Positions 49,301-59,942 of a stretch of 64,000 bases of DNA are shown in pieces. Position 1 is the first letter of the stretch. Each line of letters begins with the position of its first letter. Origin of the DNA: Glycine soja (taxonomy: Eukaryota > Streptophyta > Magnoliopsida > Fabales > Fabaceae); assembly GCF_004193775.1 (NCBI RefSeq), contig NC_041003.1:49032111-49096110 (forward strand), read 5' to 3'. The translations under genes and the position numbers were made by a program. Under the pieces are notes generated by a model. That model was given only the letters and a program-made list of their open reading frames with translations. It was not told where the DNA came from and did not search any database.

Positions 49301-51602
49301 ACATCTAACAACTACACAAATAAAATAAAATAAAATAAAATAGAATAACAAATCATGCTAGTTCACTTCTATCATTAGATGAAAACTTTGCTGTTCTATA
49401 CAATAAAACCATGCACCAACTATCCTAAATCAGGTACACATTAACTTAACACTAGGATTGCAAGTTGCAACCTATTCTTAGCATATTATTGCAAAATTGA
49501 ATATACCACCGAACACATAGTAAAAATCGAAATGTCTCTGTATAATATGACACTAAACTTTTAGATTACCTGAGGTTAATTTCAGAACAGATAGTAGCTG
49601 ATTGTCATATAACCTAACTAGTAAGGCATCTTTCATACAGTAGCAAGCATAGAATTAAGACTTGAGAGGTGCTGCATGTTGAGGTGACTGGTGAGAAATA
49701 GGATTAAGAACATAGAAGGGATAGAAGAAGAAAAGATCACCTTCTTGATGGAAGAGTCACTAAAAAATTCAGCAAATTTTTCTAAAATCTCTTTGCCTCC
49801 ACCATCAAGAACATCTACCCAGATACAAGACTTTCCACCTCCAAAATCAGCTTCTGGACCACAATAAATGCTGAAGCATGTTATCTCCCCATGATCTACA
49901 GGAGTTTCTTGTTTGACATCTATCTTGGCCACCTTTGAAGACAATAAAATCAGCAGATAATATATGTTGCACAAATACAAATTAGTTGAATTCATGTCCA
50001 AAGTACACAAACAGCCACACGTGCACAGAAGCAAGAGAGGAGATAATCTTGCTATATAGACTCTTGTGATACGGAGTAACCATAATACAAGTAATTACAG
50101 TAAAAAGAATTATACCTCGGTATCACATGCATAAATAAGATGCCGGTACTTTGTTGTAAGCATCTTAGAAACTTCCTCTGCAAGAGGAATATTATCAACA
50201 ACCAGAATATCATCATATATACTACAAAGCCTATCCCGGAGCTTTGATTGGTCGGTACCACATGCCTGTTTAGTAAGTGTTGCATTAGTTGAATCCTTTG
50301 CAGTTTCATCCAAACCATGATCACCATTGACTACAATGACTTTCTCTTTACCAATCCCCAAAGAAGATCCGTTATACTGGTGAATCACCTTTTCAGAATC
50401 TGTTAACACCTTTGAATTGTTTAATACAGAATAGTTAACAGAAGATGGGGCATGTGTACCAGGATCCTGCAGTACAATAATGCTATCCCCGTTCCTAGGA
50501 ACAGCCTGGTTCTGAGCAATGGAAGCAATTCCATTAGATGCAGAAAAACTGCCATTTTCCCTCTCAAATTTATTTGAGCCATTCATTTCCTTTTTATTTT
50601 CAGTTAACTTATCTTTTGCCATAGTCCAGCCTCTATAATCACCACCGGACAATTTTTTTCCTAAAGTGGTTGTGGAAAATTCATTGTTGCAAGCAGCCAT
50701 GCCCACTGTCCTAACTTGCATTTCACACGGACGCAAAGAGTTCAGCTCTTCCTCCTCCGTCATTTCCTCCAACGTGCCAGTTGATGCATTTGAAATTTTC
50801 ATAGATGAAATGCAAACTGGACTCTTGCACAGAAAATTACGCTTATACCTCGCGCCATTGTATTTATTTAACCCCACAGATGTGCCCTTCAGACAGCATG
50901 AGAAATCTGCTCTAGATTGTACAAAATTTCTAAGAACAGTGCTGTTACGGAGGCCATTGTACGAAATTTGGAATGACTGCATTTTTCTTCTGCAATTCAC
51001 ATCATGCAACAAAAACAAAGGTTCCAATCAATGAAATGTAACAGCATTTTATGTAGCCAAGCACTAGCTAACAAAAAGCTCCATCTAGGCATGCGTGGTA
51101 CAAAAAGAAAATACATATTTTCATCACTCTAATCCCATAACATTAATACTAACAAAAGTTAATCCCAGGATAGCACCCCTAATAACCTATTTCAGGTTTT
51201 CTCATCAACAAATTGCCATAGCAGTTACAACACAAGTAAAATTTAAATAGTCACACTAGTCTCAACCTTTCAAAGCAGTAAAGAACAGCAAGACACAATG
51301 ACCCATTGAAGTCAAGACTAAAAGAAACAACAATCGGCATATTTTACTGTGCAACATAAAAACATTAATTTCTTAAGCAAAAAGTAGGATACCCAGATGG
51401 AAAAGATGCAGATTTTTTAGATATTAAAGAGATGGGCAAGGTCAGAAGCAACAAAAGACATGAACTTTGAAGTGAAATAAAGAGAAGGAAGAAGGGTAAA
51501 CCGTTGGAGAGGCTGAGAAGGTAAAAGGGAAGGAAGAGAGAAGGGACTTGAGAAGCAGCGGCGGCATAAAGGGCAGTGTGGCCTTAAAGCAGAGACCTCC
51601 AT
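43324..51602 (-). CDS. POLIA/POLIB-like: Plant organellar DNA polymerase I (POP / PolI-like), 12 exons
   Basis: A-family replicative and repair DNA polymerase of plastids and mitochondria. Exons: 51602-51502, 50989-50116, 49932-49741, 49162-48483, 48264-47820, 47387-47292, 46502-46410, 46328-46134, 45582-45490, 45407-45195, 44223-44134, 43485-43324; 1077 aa, all GT-AG and in phase. The N-terminus is Ser/Leu/Pro/Arg-rich, as in a transit peptide, then about 250 poorly conserved residues. The 3'-5' exonuclease has CDTEV (about 322), HNYSFD (about 392) and YSALD (499-503), so all DEDD-type acidic residues are present. Palm motif A DYGQLELR (about 824), motif B RRKAKMLNFSIAYG (about 899) and motif C VHDE (1025) are intact. 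Length fits the two Arabidopsis paralogues. Odd point: before YTLLGRARRF the usual GY is replaced by HC. An alternative single-exon start at 51027 is possible but less likely. Which paralogue it is cannot be told here. Confidence 0.93.
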
Positions 51603-51672
51603 TGAGGCCGAAATCACCTCCTAGTGCTCCTGCTCCCTCCACAGTTAAACAGATTAGGAGCCAGCTACTTAA

Positions 51673-51680
51673 ATATATAT
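51673..51680 (-). promoter_or_regulatory. Putative TATA box of the organellar polymerase gene
   Basis: Minus-strand ATATATAT/TATATATTT lies about 75 bp upstream of the ATG at 51602. A start site near 51645 would give a short 5' UTR of about 45 nt. This spacing supports the ATG at 51602 over the one at 51027. Confidence 0.4.
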
Positions 51681-51973
51681 CTATCTATAAGGAGACAAAG
51701 TATTTGAAAAAACCTTGGCCATTAATATAAAATACGTATAAAATAAAACCGTAAATAAACATAAGGGGTTATAATATTTAATTGCCACGTAATCTTATGA
51801 TTAGAAGGCTAGGATGCCACTCTCGGGGGCGGAAGCATAACATAAGGATGGTTGCGGTACAATTTGGTATGGTATAGGTCTAATATAGGTTACATAATGT
51901 CATATTTGGATGAGTCATTCAGCATTCAAGTTAATAGACTTTAAATTGGTTGATCTAATAAAAATTTAATGAT

Positions 51974-52175
51974 ACACAACCCATCAACTTCAAGTGTGTA
52001 AGTACAAAGAGACTTGAAAGCCAGGACAGTTGACATTCTACTAGATAGATACATAACTTACTAACCTCGAGTGCATGAGCATAAAGAGACTTGAAGTAGT
52101 AAGGTCGGTTGACATTCAACCGAAGAAGTACACAACCCCACTACCTTGAGTGTATAAGCACAGAAGTACACAACC
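51974..52175. repeat. 77-79-bp tandem repeat, two full and two partial units
   Basis: Units start at about 51974 (ACACAACCCATCAACTTCAA), 52051 (ACATAACTTACTAACCTCGA), 52130 (ACACAACCCCACTACCTTGA) and 52168 (short). Each continues with GTG(T/C)ATnAGnACAAAGAGACTTGAA and GTTGACATTC(T/A)A where present. It sits directly after the left 105-bp direct repeat. Confidence 0.7.
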
Positions 52176-52299
52176 CCATTTTCCATTGGAAGAAATTCAA
52201 CTTGTTTAAAATTCCCCAAGTTATAAGTTCATCGTTAATTCAATAACTGGCCAATGTTCAAAAGTAATGTTTATATCATGGATAGATTTAATTGTGTTG

Positions 52300-52820
52300 A
52301 GGTTAACCATGTGTACTCTTGATACCATGGACAACTTTAATCTTGTCGATGTCGATCATGTGTACTATCGATACCATGGACGGTTTCAGTCGTGTCGATG
52401 TTGACCATGTGTACTCTCGGTACCACGAACAACTTTAGTTGTGTGGACGGTGTCGATATCAGCCATGTATAAATGGTGGTTTTAGTAATTGTGTTAATTA
52501 TGTTCATGTAGAACCATAGATACCAATCATGTATAAATGACAATTTTAATAGTCATGTCGTTCGTGTTGATATTAATCATGTATAAATAACGACTTTAAT
52601 AGTCATGTCGATGCCGACCATGTATAAATGACTACTTTAATAGTCTTGTCGATTCTGATCATGTATAAACGATAGTTTTAATATCTGTGTCAATCATGTC
52701 GATATTAACCATGTATAAATGGTGGCTTCAATATTCGTGTTGATCGTGTTGTTTGTGTCAATTCCAACCATGTACAAATGACAATTTTAATATTAGTGTT
52801 GATACCAACCATGTATAAAG
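52300..52820. repeat. Minisatellite of CATGT(G/A)TA units with variable spacing
   Basis: A CCATGTGTACTCT or CCATGTATAAATG core recurs at 52308, 52357, 52406, 52463, 52528, 52578, 52619, 52660, 52710, 52769 and 52810. Spacings are 49, 49, 57, 65, 50, 41, 41, 50, 59 and 41. Between cores lies a TTTTAATAGTCATGTCGAT-type spacer. The extra length comes from added GTGTCGATn/TGTTGATn words of 8-9 bp. The first three cores are one subtype (GTGTACTCTCGATACCATGG) and the rest another (GTATAAATGACnATTTTAAT). Confidence 0.8.
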
Positions 52821-53870
52821 GCTCTGTCGAAGACTCTTACACCTCTATTTGTGTGGCTTCTATGTTAGACCTAATCAATTTTATGTCTTCATGCCTATTA
52901 TTGGAGAAAATTGCAAATTGGTTGGATTCAATATTCAATGAATTACACCACCTATACGAGATCAATATCCATGAGTACCATAGCACTATTTTGAGTTTAC
53001 ATTTTGCTATAAGCTCCTATCTAAACAAGACACAAGGGCGTTTGGATGAGTTTCATCAAGTTCCGCGGTGGACAACAAAATGTTCTTGTAACTAAGTCAT
53101 GTCTTAGAGAAAGCATACCTAATCCAAAAGGATTCAAGTGTGAAAGTGTAATATGTCATCCTTTCTAGGTCTACTATGGGTTATATACCAACATCGTATT
53201 TGAGATGAGTCATTTGACATCCAAGTCAATGAGTCTTAGGATGGTCAACCCAATAAAAATCCAATGATACAATTATCAATCAAACAAAACTTGTATAATA
53301 ACCAGTTCAACAATCAATAACATAAATGGATAACAAAAGTTTCAACAATTAAACTTAAAGTGAAACAATAATTATTTTCAAGTTGAATAATAATCATCTA
53401 ACTTAAAAATAAAAATAGTGCATAATACTTGCTTTCTAGTTTCAATGTCTAAACTTTAAAAAAAAAAAGTAAAACAACATTCATAACATTTGCTTTCAAC
53501 CATGAAAACTTAGAAATTATCCAACACCAAAACACTAATTGCAACAATAATATAAAACCATAGAAACTTGAAAAAATATATCTCCAACAATAACAACATA
53601 ACACAAAATCATCAATTGCCAATAATTGATTCTTGTATAAAATAAAGCATCACCAATTGCAATAAAATACAATCACTTGCATTTAAAAAATAAATATAAT
53701 TTATAAAATATATCATACCATATTAAGCAAATTATAAAAAAAAATTACTAGATCAATTCCATTTGGTTTGATTCAATTTTCGCATATCAAACTGCAAACT
53801 GAACCAAATCGTGCGATTTAAAAAAACAAACAAATCAAACTAATGATCATAAATTTTTCTCCAATTTTTT

Positions 53871-53965
53871 TGGGATCATTTTTGGTGTTAGTTGGGTCCA
53901 ATTCGATTCCGAATTTTTGGGATCATTTTCGGTGTTAGTTGGGTCCAATTCGATTCCAAACATCC
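53871..53965. repeat. 47-bp tandem duplication
   Basis: Two units, starting at 53871 and 53918, share TGGGATCATTTT(T/C)GGTGTT and AGTTGGGTCCAATTCGATTC. They form the right end of the composite element. Confidence 0.85.
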
Positions 53966-53969
53966 CTAC

Positions 53970-55568
53970 TAAATATATCACTTCTTAAGATTCACTAAGA
54001 TATAAAATAAGACAAACATATTAGTATATGATTAGATTAAGTGATACTGATACCCAAATACTCTAACTAGAAGGGGTATTAAAAGAACAGGGGAGAAAAA
54101 ACGTAAAGTACTTTTTTCCATCTTTATATATGATTAAAAAAAATTCATATTAATAAAAATAAAGAAGTCTTGAAGGAAAAATAATATGTAATTATAAATA
54201 TTGTAATTAATGTAATTAGAATAAGTGCATATTCTGATTTAAAATAATTAAATTATTTTTATTTAAAAAATAAAAAAATCTAAAAAATTATGCTCAAATA
54301 TATAAGAATTTCTTCCAAGATTTCTTCACTTTTATTAATATAAAGATGAAAAATATTCAATATGACAATAAATGAATAATAAGTGAATCTTCTTATCAAT
54401 TAAAATCACAGTCAAGTTTAACTTAAGTAATTTTCAAATAATTAGATAGAAAATAACTATTATAGAAAGAAAATTAAAACATTTTGAAAATTTGGAATCA
54501 ATTATTCCTTTAAAAGTAATTAAAATAAGTTAAATTATAAAAATCCATTTTCATAATCAACAATTTAAGTTTAAATTAAAATATCAATAATGATTTTATG
54601 AAAAAATATGGTATGCATTGTTCATGTAAAAGAGTTTACTTATATCATTTAATAATAAATCAGAATATATAATATATTAATAAATTTTCTAAAACTTAGA
54701 TTATTTATTTAGAATCATTATTTTAAATTTTAACTTTTATAACTCTCTTTTTTATTACAAAAATGTTTTACAGCTCTTAAACAATAATTGTAAATTAAAA
54801 TATCATGAACTTTATAATTTTAAAATATAATAGTGATCGAACTTTTTACTTTTTAGCTATTATTATTTTGTTTTTCTTTAGAATAACAATTATTTTGTTT
54901 GAACTTGCTTAATTCTTTAATTAATACTTTTTAGATAAGTTTTATAAAAATACATTATTGTTTCCTTTTTTGCTGTATAAGTACACTTAACTTTAAATAT
55001 GTCAAAGTGAGTTAAAAGTTCAAGTTAACCCATTTAATATTAATCCACCAAAACATATTAGGTTACATAATTTAGCCTTTTCAGGATGTGTTTAAAAACA
55101 CACTGAAATCACGTTTAACGGAAAAATTTAGTGTTCTGATGCAAAAATTTCAAAGCAACCTACGAATTGCTTTTACGTTGCACGTTGCCTTCGACAATTT
55201 TACAAACACACATTCAATCCACATAATCCAACCTAAATAACTCATCAGCCAATGAGTTAGTGAGGAGGGCTAGATTAGGTTGAGCTATTGGGTTAAGACT
55301 TAAGATTGCTTTTGTTAAATGTTTTTGTATTAATAGTTAAATTTTGTTTTGTTCGATATAATACTTTGCAGAATATTATAAATTTTATGATGTTTTTTTG
55401 TTGTTTTATTCTATATTTATTTAACTCAAAATGGGAATTAGAAGTCTAAAAAGAAAAAAAAATGGATTTGATTGTATTTACATAATTTATCGGAGAGCAA
55501 TTATTTCAAGTTAATTTTGTGAGATATCATTCTTATGATTGTAACATTATCATCTACTTTTTATAATA

Positions 55569-55605
<37 letters not shown>

Positions 55606-57261
55606 TAATTTTAACGGATCAATTTAACCAGCAACTCATAGTAAAAATTGAATTAGGATGTGGTTTTGAATTCATCTCAAAATCAATCCAACTCAACTTG
55701 ATGCATTTTTTGGGCAAACTGATGATAAATTGGGTTAGGTTAGCCCATTTTAGCATCTTCATTGATTCTTAATCATGTAACTCTAAAAAAATAAGTTTAA
55801 TTATAACATATTTACTTACCATTTAATTTTTTTCTAAAACAAATAAAGTTGTTTGATTTTTTAAAGCTTAATTACATAATTTATCACTCAAACTATCATT
55901 GTTTCATAAATTTTATCACCCAAATTTTTTTAGCATTTTATTATCTTGTTTTTTCACACATCTTACTATTCATGTTTTTTTTTTCACATTTTATCATAAT
56001 ATTTCTAACAAAACAACATTGTTTTGAAAAAAAAGTCATGTTTTAGAGACACATCAACACTTTTGTTCACATTTAATGAATCAGTAAAATACACAGGAAT
56101 TAAAAAATAACATAAATTGTTGAATTAAGTATTATTTAAACTGTTTTTGTTTTTGGGACAGAATACATTTAATGAATCAATAAAATGTTTAGAAACTAAA
56201 AAATATGATGATAAAATGCATGAAAAGTAAAAGACTTGAAGTACTGTGAAAAAGAAGGTCCTATTTATAAATTTATAAATACATCTGAGTTGACGGATAA
56301 ATAATATAAAGATTATAAGGTACTATATAACATAATTTGAGAAAAATATTGAATTATGTAGCCTATTCCTAAACTGTTGTGTAATCTATATTATTTATTT
56401 TCAATGTTGTTTTGCTTATGTAATGTTTATTTTTGCATATTTTTAATAAAATTTAATTGAAAGAATTGATTGTGTTTTTCAATAAATTATTTCATCAAAA
56501 GTTAAGTTAAAATAAATTGTTATATTTTCAATATATTTTTCATTGTCTCAATGTTAAGAATTTTAAAATAAAAATACATATTCGTAGGAAAACTTTTTTT
56601 TTTTTTTACTGAATGTAGGAAAACTTATAAAACTCATTTATGTTTTTTTAATTGTACCACTTTATTGTAACAATTATTTTTCACTTATTTTAATGGATAT
56701 AAGAACAATAAATAAGAATAAGTTGTTGTAAACTTCCATCTTCTCATAGATAAAATAAAAGAACAACACAAATCAAGTTATAGGATAGTTTTTTATATTA
56801 TATATTATTTGATGGATAGTAAATAAAACAAACAAAATAATTAAAAATTTACTGAAATTTATTTTTTAATATTAAATTATCTAAATACAATCTATATAAT
56901 TATCAGAGCATCATAGAGCCCTACGCCATCTTCATTCAACCCTTCATTACACTGTATCCTGAAATGGGTGAATTTTCAGACATTACAAGTGTATTGCCCC
57001 ATGTAACAGTATTGATTAGAGAATCTCAAAGAGTAGGCAATTATGAATCTGGTAACAATCTTGTCATTCTATTATCAATATCTAATACTACTAATCAATA
57101 AATCTTGAACATACAAAAGTATGTAATTCTTTTGATTTTCATAATGATACCAAGTGCCATCATGATGAAATTTTATAGAATGATTCTCAAACTTCATTAG
57201 CAGCTGCTTTTTCATTCATTGTCCTTTTGTGTAATCCTCAACTGTTTTCAGGTTCGTTTTG
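53970..57261. other. AT-rich intergenic DNA and 3' flank of the kinase gene
   Basis: No gene visible. Around 55080-55300 and 55620-55770 are less AT-rich segments (AATCACGTTTAAC, GTTGCACGTTGCCTTC; TTGGGTTAGGTTAGCCCA) that look like transposon debris. An (ATT)n run of about 12 units is at 55569-55606. Confidence 0.45.
55569..55606. repeat. (ATT)n microsatellite
   Basis: A pure run of about 12 TTA/ATT units in AT-rich intergenic DNA. Confidence 0.95.
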
Positions 57262-59942
57262 TCAACTGCATTCCCCATGCTCGAAAAAAGAATCTTTTGA
57301 ACGTTGTTGTCTTCCCACTTGTATATGCCTCTTTGCTAAAACATCAAGAGCTGTAACTACGTCACTAATCAAAGGTCTGGTATCAGCTTCCTCCTGAATA
57401 CACATTGCTGCAACTGCTAGGGCTTGGTGTAGACCCTTTGTTGGGTAGTTCCCTTTCAGCAATGGATCAGCCATTGATGAAAATTTCCTTCTGTCTTTGA
57501 ATAGGGGTTGTGCCTGAAAAGAAGAAACATTATGAATGTCAATTGCTGAACATTTGTGCATATTATTGGTCTAAGCTTAAATTTTTGGGCTAGTTTTCAT
57601 ATTGATTAGAGGGTAGAATAATGTGTTTTAGTTCCCTCAATTTTCGTTCAAAGTTAGTCTTATCTATATTTTAAAAATCATGATTTTGATCTTTGTATTT
57701 TTTATAATCATCTCTCTTTATGGAACATATGATACTAGAGTCAAAGACGAAATTCACCAATTATATAAAATACGATGATCAAAATTATTTTTTTTAAAAT
57801 ATAGGGATTAAAACCTCCAACAAAAATTAAGGGACTTGTGACACATTTTACCCTTGGATTAGATTATAAATCCAGAAATTTTATGCCAGAGAAATATGAT
57901 TTTAGGCACATAATAAAAGATTCATGACATACCCAAGTGACTAAGTTTTGCTCTTCAGATGGTCTTGACTGATCAATTGCTCTTCTTCCTGTGATCATCT
58001 CTAGAAACACTACTCCAAAGCTATATATATCTGATTTTGTAGTCAATTGACCTGTTGAGGCATACTCAGGCGCACAATATCCATAAGTTCCCATCACCCT
58101 GGTAGATACATGAGTTTTATCACCAGTTGGACCAAGCTTTGCAAGTCCAAAATCAGAGAGCTTTGGATTGAAGTTTTCATCTAATAGTATGTTTGATGCT
58201 TTGAAATCACGGTATATCACAGGCGGATTTGCGACTTCATGTAAATATTCAAGTCCTTTAGCTGCACCTGCTGCAATGTTCATTCTTGTACGCCAATCCA
58301 AAGGCTTTCTGTCCGGAGGTAGTTCTGACAATCATTTTTCTTTTGTTGTTGGTCAGATAACATTTAACATGCTTATCACAAAAACAAAAACTAAAAAACA
58401 CTAGGGTAATGTTTTGAAAAGGGGAACTTCCATGGTGCCAGTCTTGCAGAGATATTTGGTTTCTCACACAAATGGAAAGATAACACATAATCTACTTAAA
58501 ACCATCTGTATGCAAGTTTTACTTATGTTGTAACTAATAAGTAATAACCATGATGATCCAATGAACTCATATGGTCACACTGCCACCACAGACTACACTT
58601 AGTTTATTGCATTTATTCAAGTTTGATACTCAAATTGGATGTTACTCTCATTTTTATCCGTGATGTATTGCATTAGAAGACATGGTGTAAGAAGCATTTA
58701 CTTACCAAGAAGGTGATCTTCTAAAGAGCCATTCGCCATGTACTCGTATACCAAAATCCTTTGCTCACCGTCTGCGCAATACCCTACCAAATTGACAAGG
58801 TTAGGGTGATGCAAGAGACTCAAAATCAAAACCTCTACAAGAAATTCCCTGTTTCCTTGGAATCCATTCCTATTAAGTTTCTTCACAGCAACAACCTGCA
58901 TGAAAGTAACACAGCATTTAGAAGTTTATTCTTAGCATAATAATCAATTAGATGTGAGTTGAACTTATACCTGATTTATGTTTTTGAGGCGTCCTTTGTA
59001 TACCCTTCCAAAGCCTCCTTCCCCAATCATATTGTCAGGGTGAAAGTTCCGAGTTGCAACACATAGCTCGTGATAAGAAAAAGTCTGAGAGGTAATATTC
59101 CCTTTCCCAATTTTTGCTATTTCTTCTTCTATGTACCTCCGTTTGCTGGTACCTACAAGATAAAATTGTTCAAGTTTTAAGCATTGGTATTCATCATTGA
59201 GAGAGGAAAATGTCTGAGAAGCCTGAAATCCACTCACTATATAGGGCTCTATAAGACCACTTTGCACTTTTAGCTTAGCAATCTATTGTCCAAACTCTAG
59301 AGGTTGACAATTGAGACGCAAATATTGAGGTAGAGAGCAAGAGATCCTTAGGTTTATGATACCCTAATGGGTAAGGATAAGACTCATATCTCATAAGGAT
59401 GTGAGTTTGAATCTTGTTGTCAATTGTGAAGACCTCATTGATACATAATCTGTAAGAACTTGGTGGCACAAATTGCTTCTAAACATGTTATCAAGAAGCT
59501 AAGAACAGCTAAGTATTGAACTAAGAAGGGAGCCTAAAGAGATGCACAGGATTTGTATGTACTGCGGCATTTCACATCGTTGTGGCTTGATAATAATTGA
59601 TGCAACACTAACAAAGTTGATGAAGCCTATTGTGATGGTGCAAACCTTTCATAGATTTCAATTTTAGGATCTCATGTTGAGACAAATAAGATTGTGCTAG
59701 AGGAAAATAATTTGTAGCGGAAACAACATTAAATTCTAGATATGAGACATTAAATTAAAAAATGTTGGCCTGAAAATCGACACAATGAGAAAATTAGCAT
59801 TGGAGCTAGGAAAAATACCAGATTTAAAACACAAGCTGGCTAACGATGGCAGAGCTTTTGCGTGATGGTAGTTCTTACTGCTCCTTTTCAATGGGCTCTT
59901 GTCTATCTTCTCTTGTGACGTGCAACATGAAAAGAAACTCAT
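57262..59942 (-). CDS. Receptor-like cytoplasmic kinase, RLCK-VII (PBL23-like), 5 exons
   Basis: Serine/threonine kinase of the PBS1-like group, which relays signals from cell-surface receptors, often in immunity. Exons 59942-59819, 59152-58971, 58895-58706, 58324-57933, 57513-57262; 379 aa with all phases closing. The N-terminus MSFFSCCTS has Cys6-Cys7 for likely palmitoylation but Ser at position 2, so no N-myristoylation. The kinase domain has the P-loop [11 protein letters not shown] (about 85-95), catalytic Lys in VAVKKL (107), [11 protein letters not shown] with Asp about 205 (an RD kinase), DFGLAK (Asp about 223) and the activation segment [17 protein letters not shown]. It ends shortly after the C-lobe ([17 protein letters not shown]). 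All catalytic residues are present, so it should be active. The exact PBL member cannot be fixed here; PBL23-27 are the closest by memory of the N-terminus and the DFK variant. Confidence 0.92.
59335..59480 (+). mobile_element. tRNA-like / SINE-type sequence in kinase intron 1
   Basis: CTAATGGGTAAGGATAAGAC resembles a tRNA-derived A box, and GGATGTGAGTTTGAATCTTG resembles a B box (GGTTCGAATCC type) about 35-40 bp later. CTCATATCTCATAAGGATGT lies between them, as in an anticodon arm. This is typical of a degenerate tRNA-derived SINE. It is not a functional tRNA, because the acceptor stem cannot be formed. Confidence 0.4.

Larger units (their letters stand above)
51842..53969. mobile_element. 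Composite degenerate transposon region with LTR-like DNA
   Basis: Three layers are visible. First, 51878-51981 and 53169-53279 are direct repeats of about 105 bp (GGTTACATAATGTCAT / GGTTATATACCAACAT, GATGAGTCATT, CAAGT(T/C)AAT, AATAAAAATnnAATGATACA). Second, between them are a 77-79-bp tandem repeat and the minisatellite listed separately, followed by a frame at 52778-53095 of unknown nature. Third, the outer ends TAAGGATGGTTGCGGTACAA and, reverse-complemented on the right, TAGGGATGTTTGGAATCGAA resemble hAT-type inverted ends. The inner sequence looks like a solo LTR worn by C-to-T change. Names and borders are tentative. Confidence 0.4.

Noticed and set aside
50110..51027. Organellar polymerase start at 51027
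   Set aside because: Its first 13 residues would come from sequence that looks like an intron end (GTGAATTGCAG); the upstream exon at 51602 closes in phase and has a TATA box. Kept only as an alternative.
52778..53095. 105-aa + frame within the LTR-like region as a novel gene
   Set aside because: It begins inside the minisatellite, has no splice or promoter context, and most likely is a decayed piece of retroelement DNA; reported only as part of that element.
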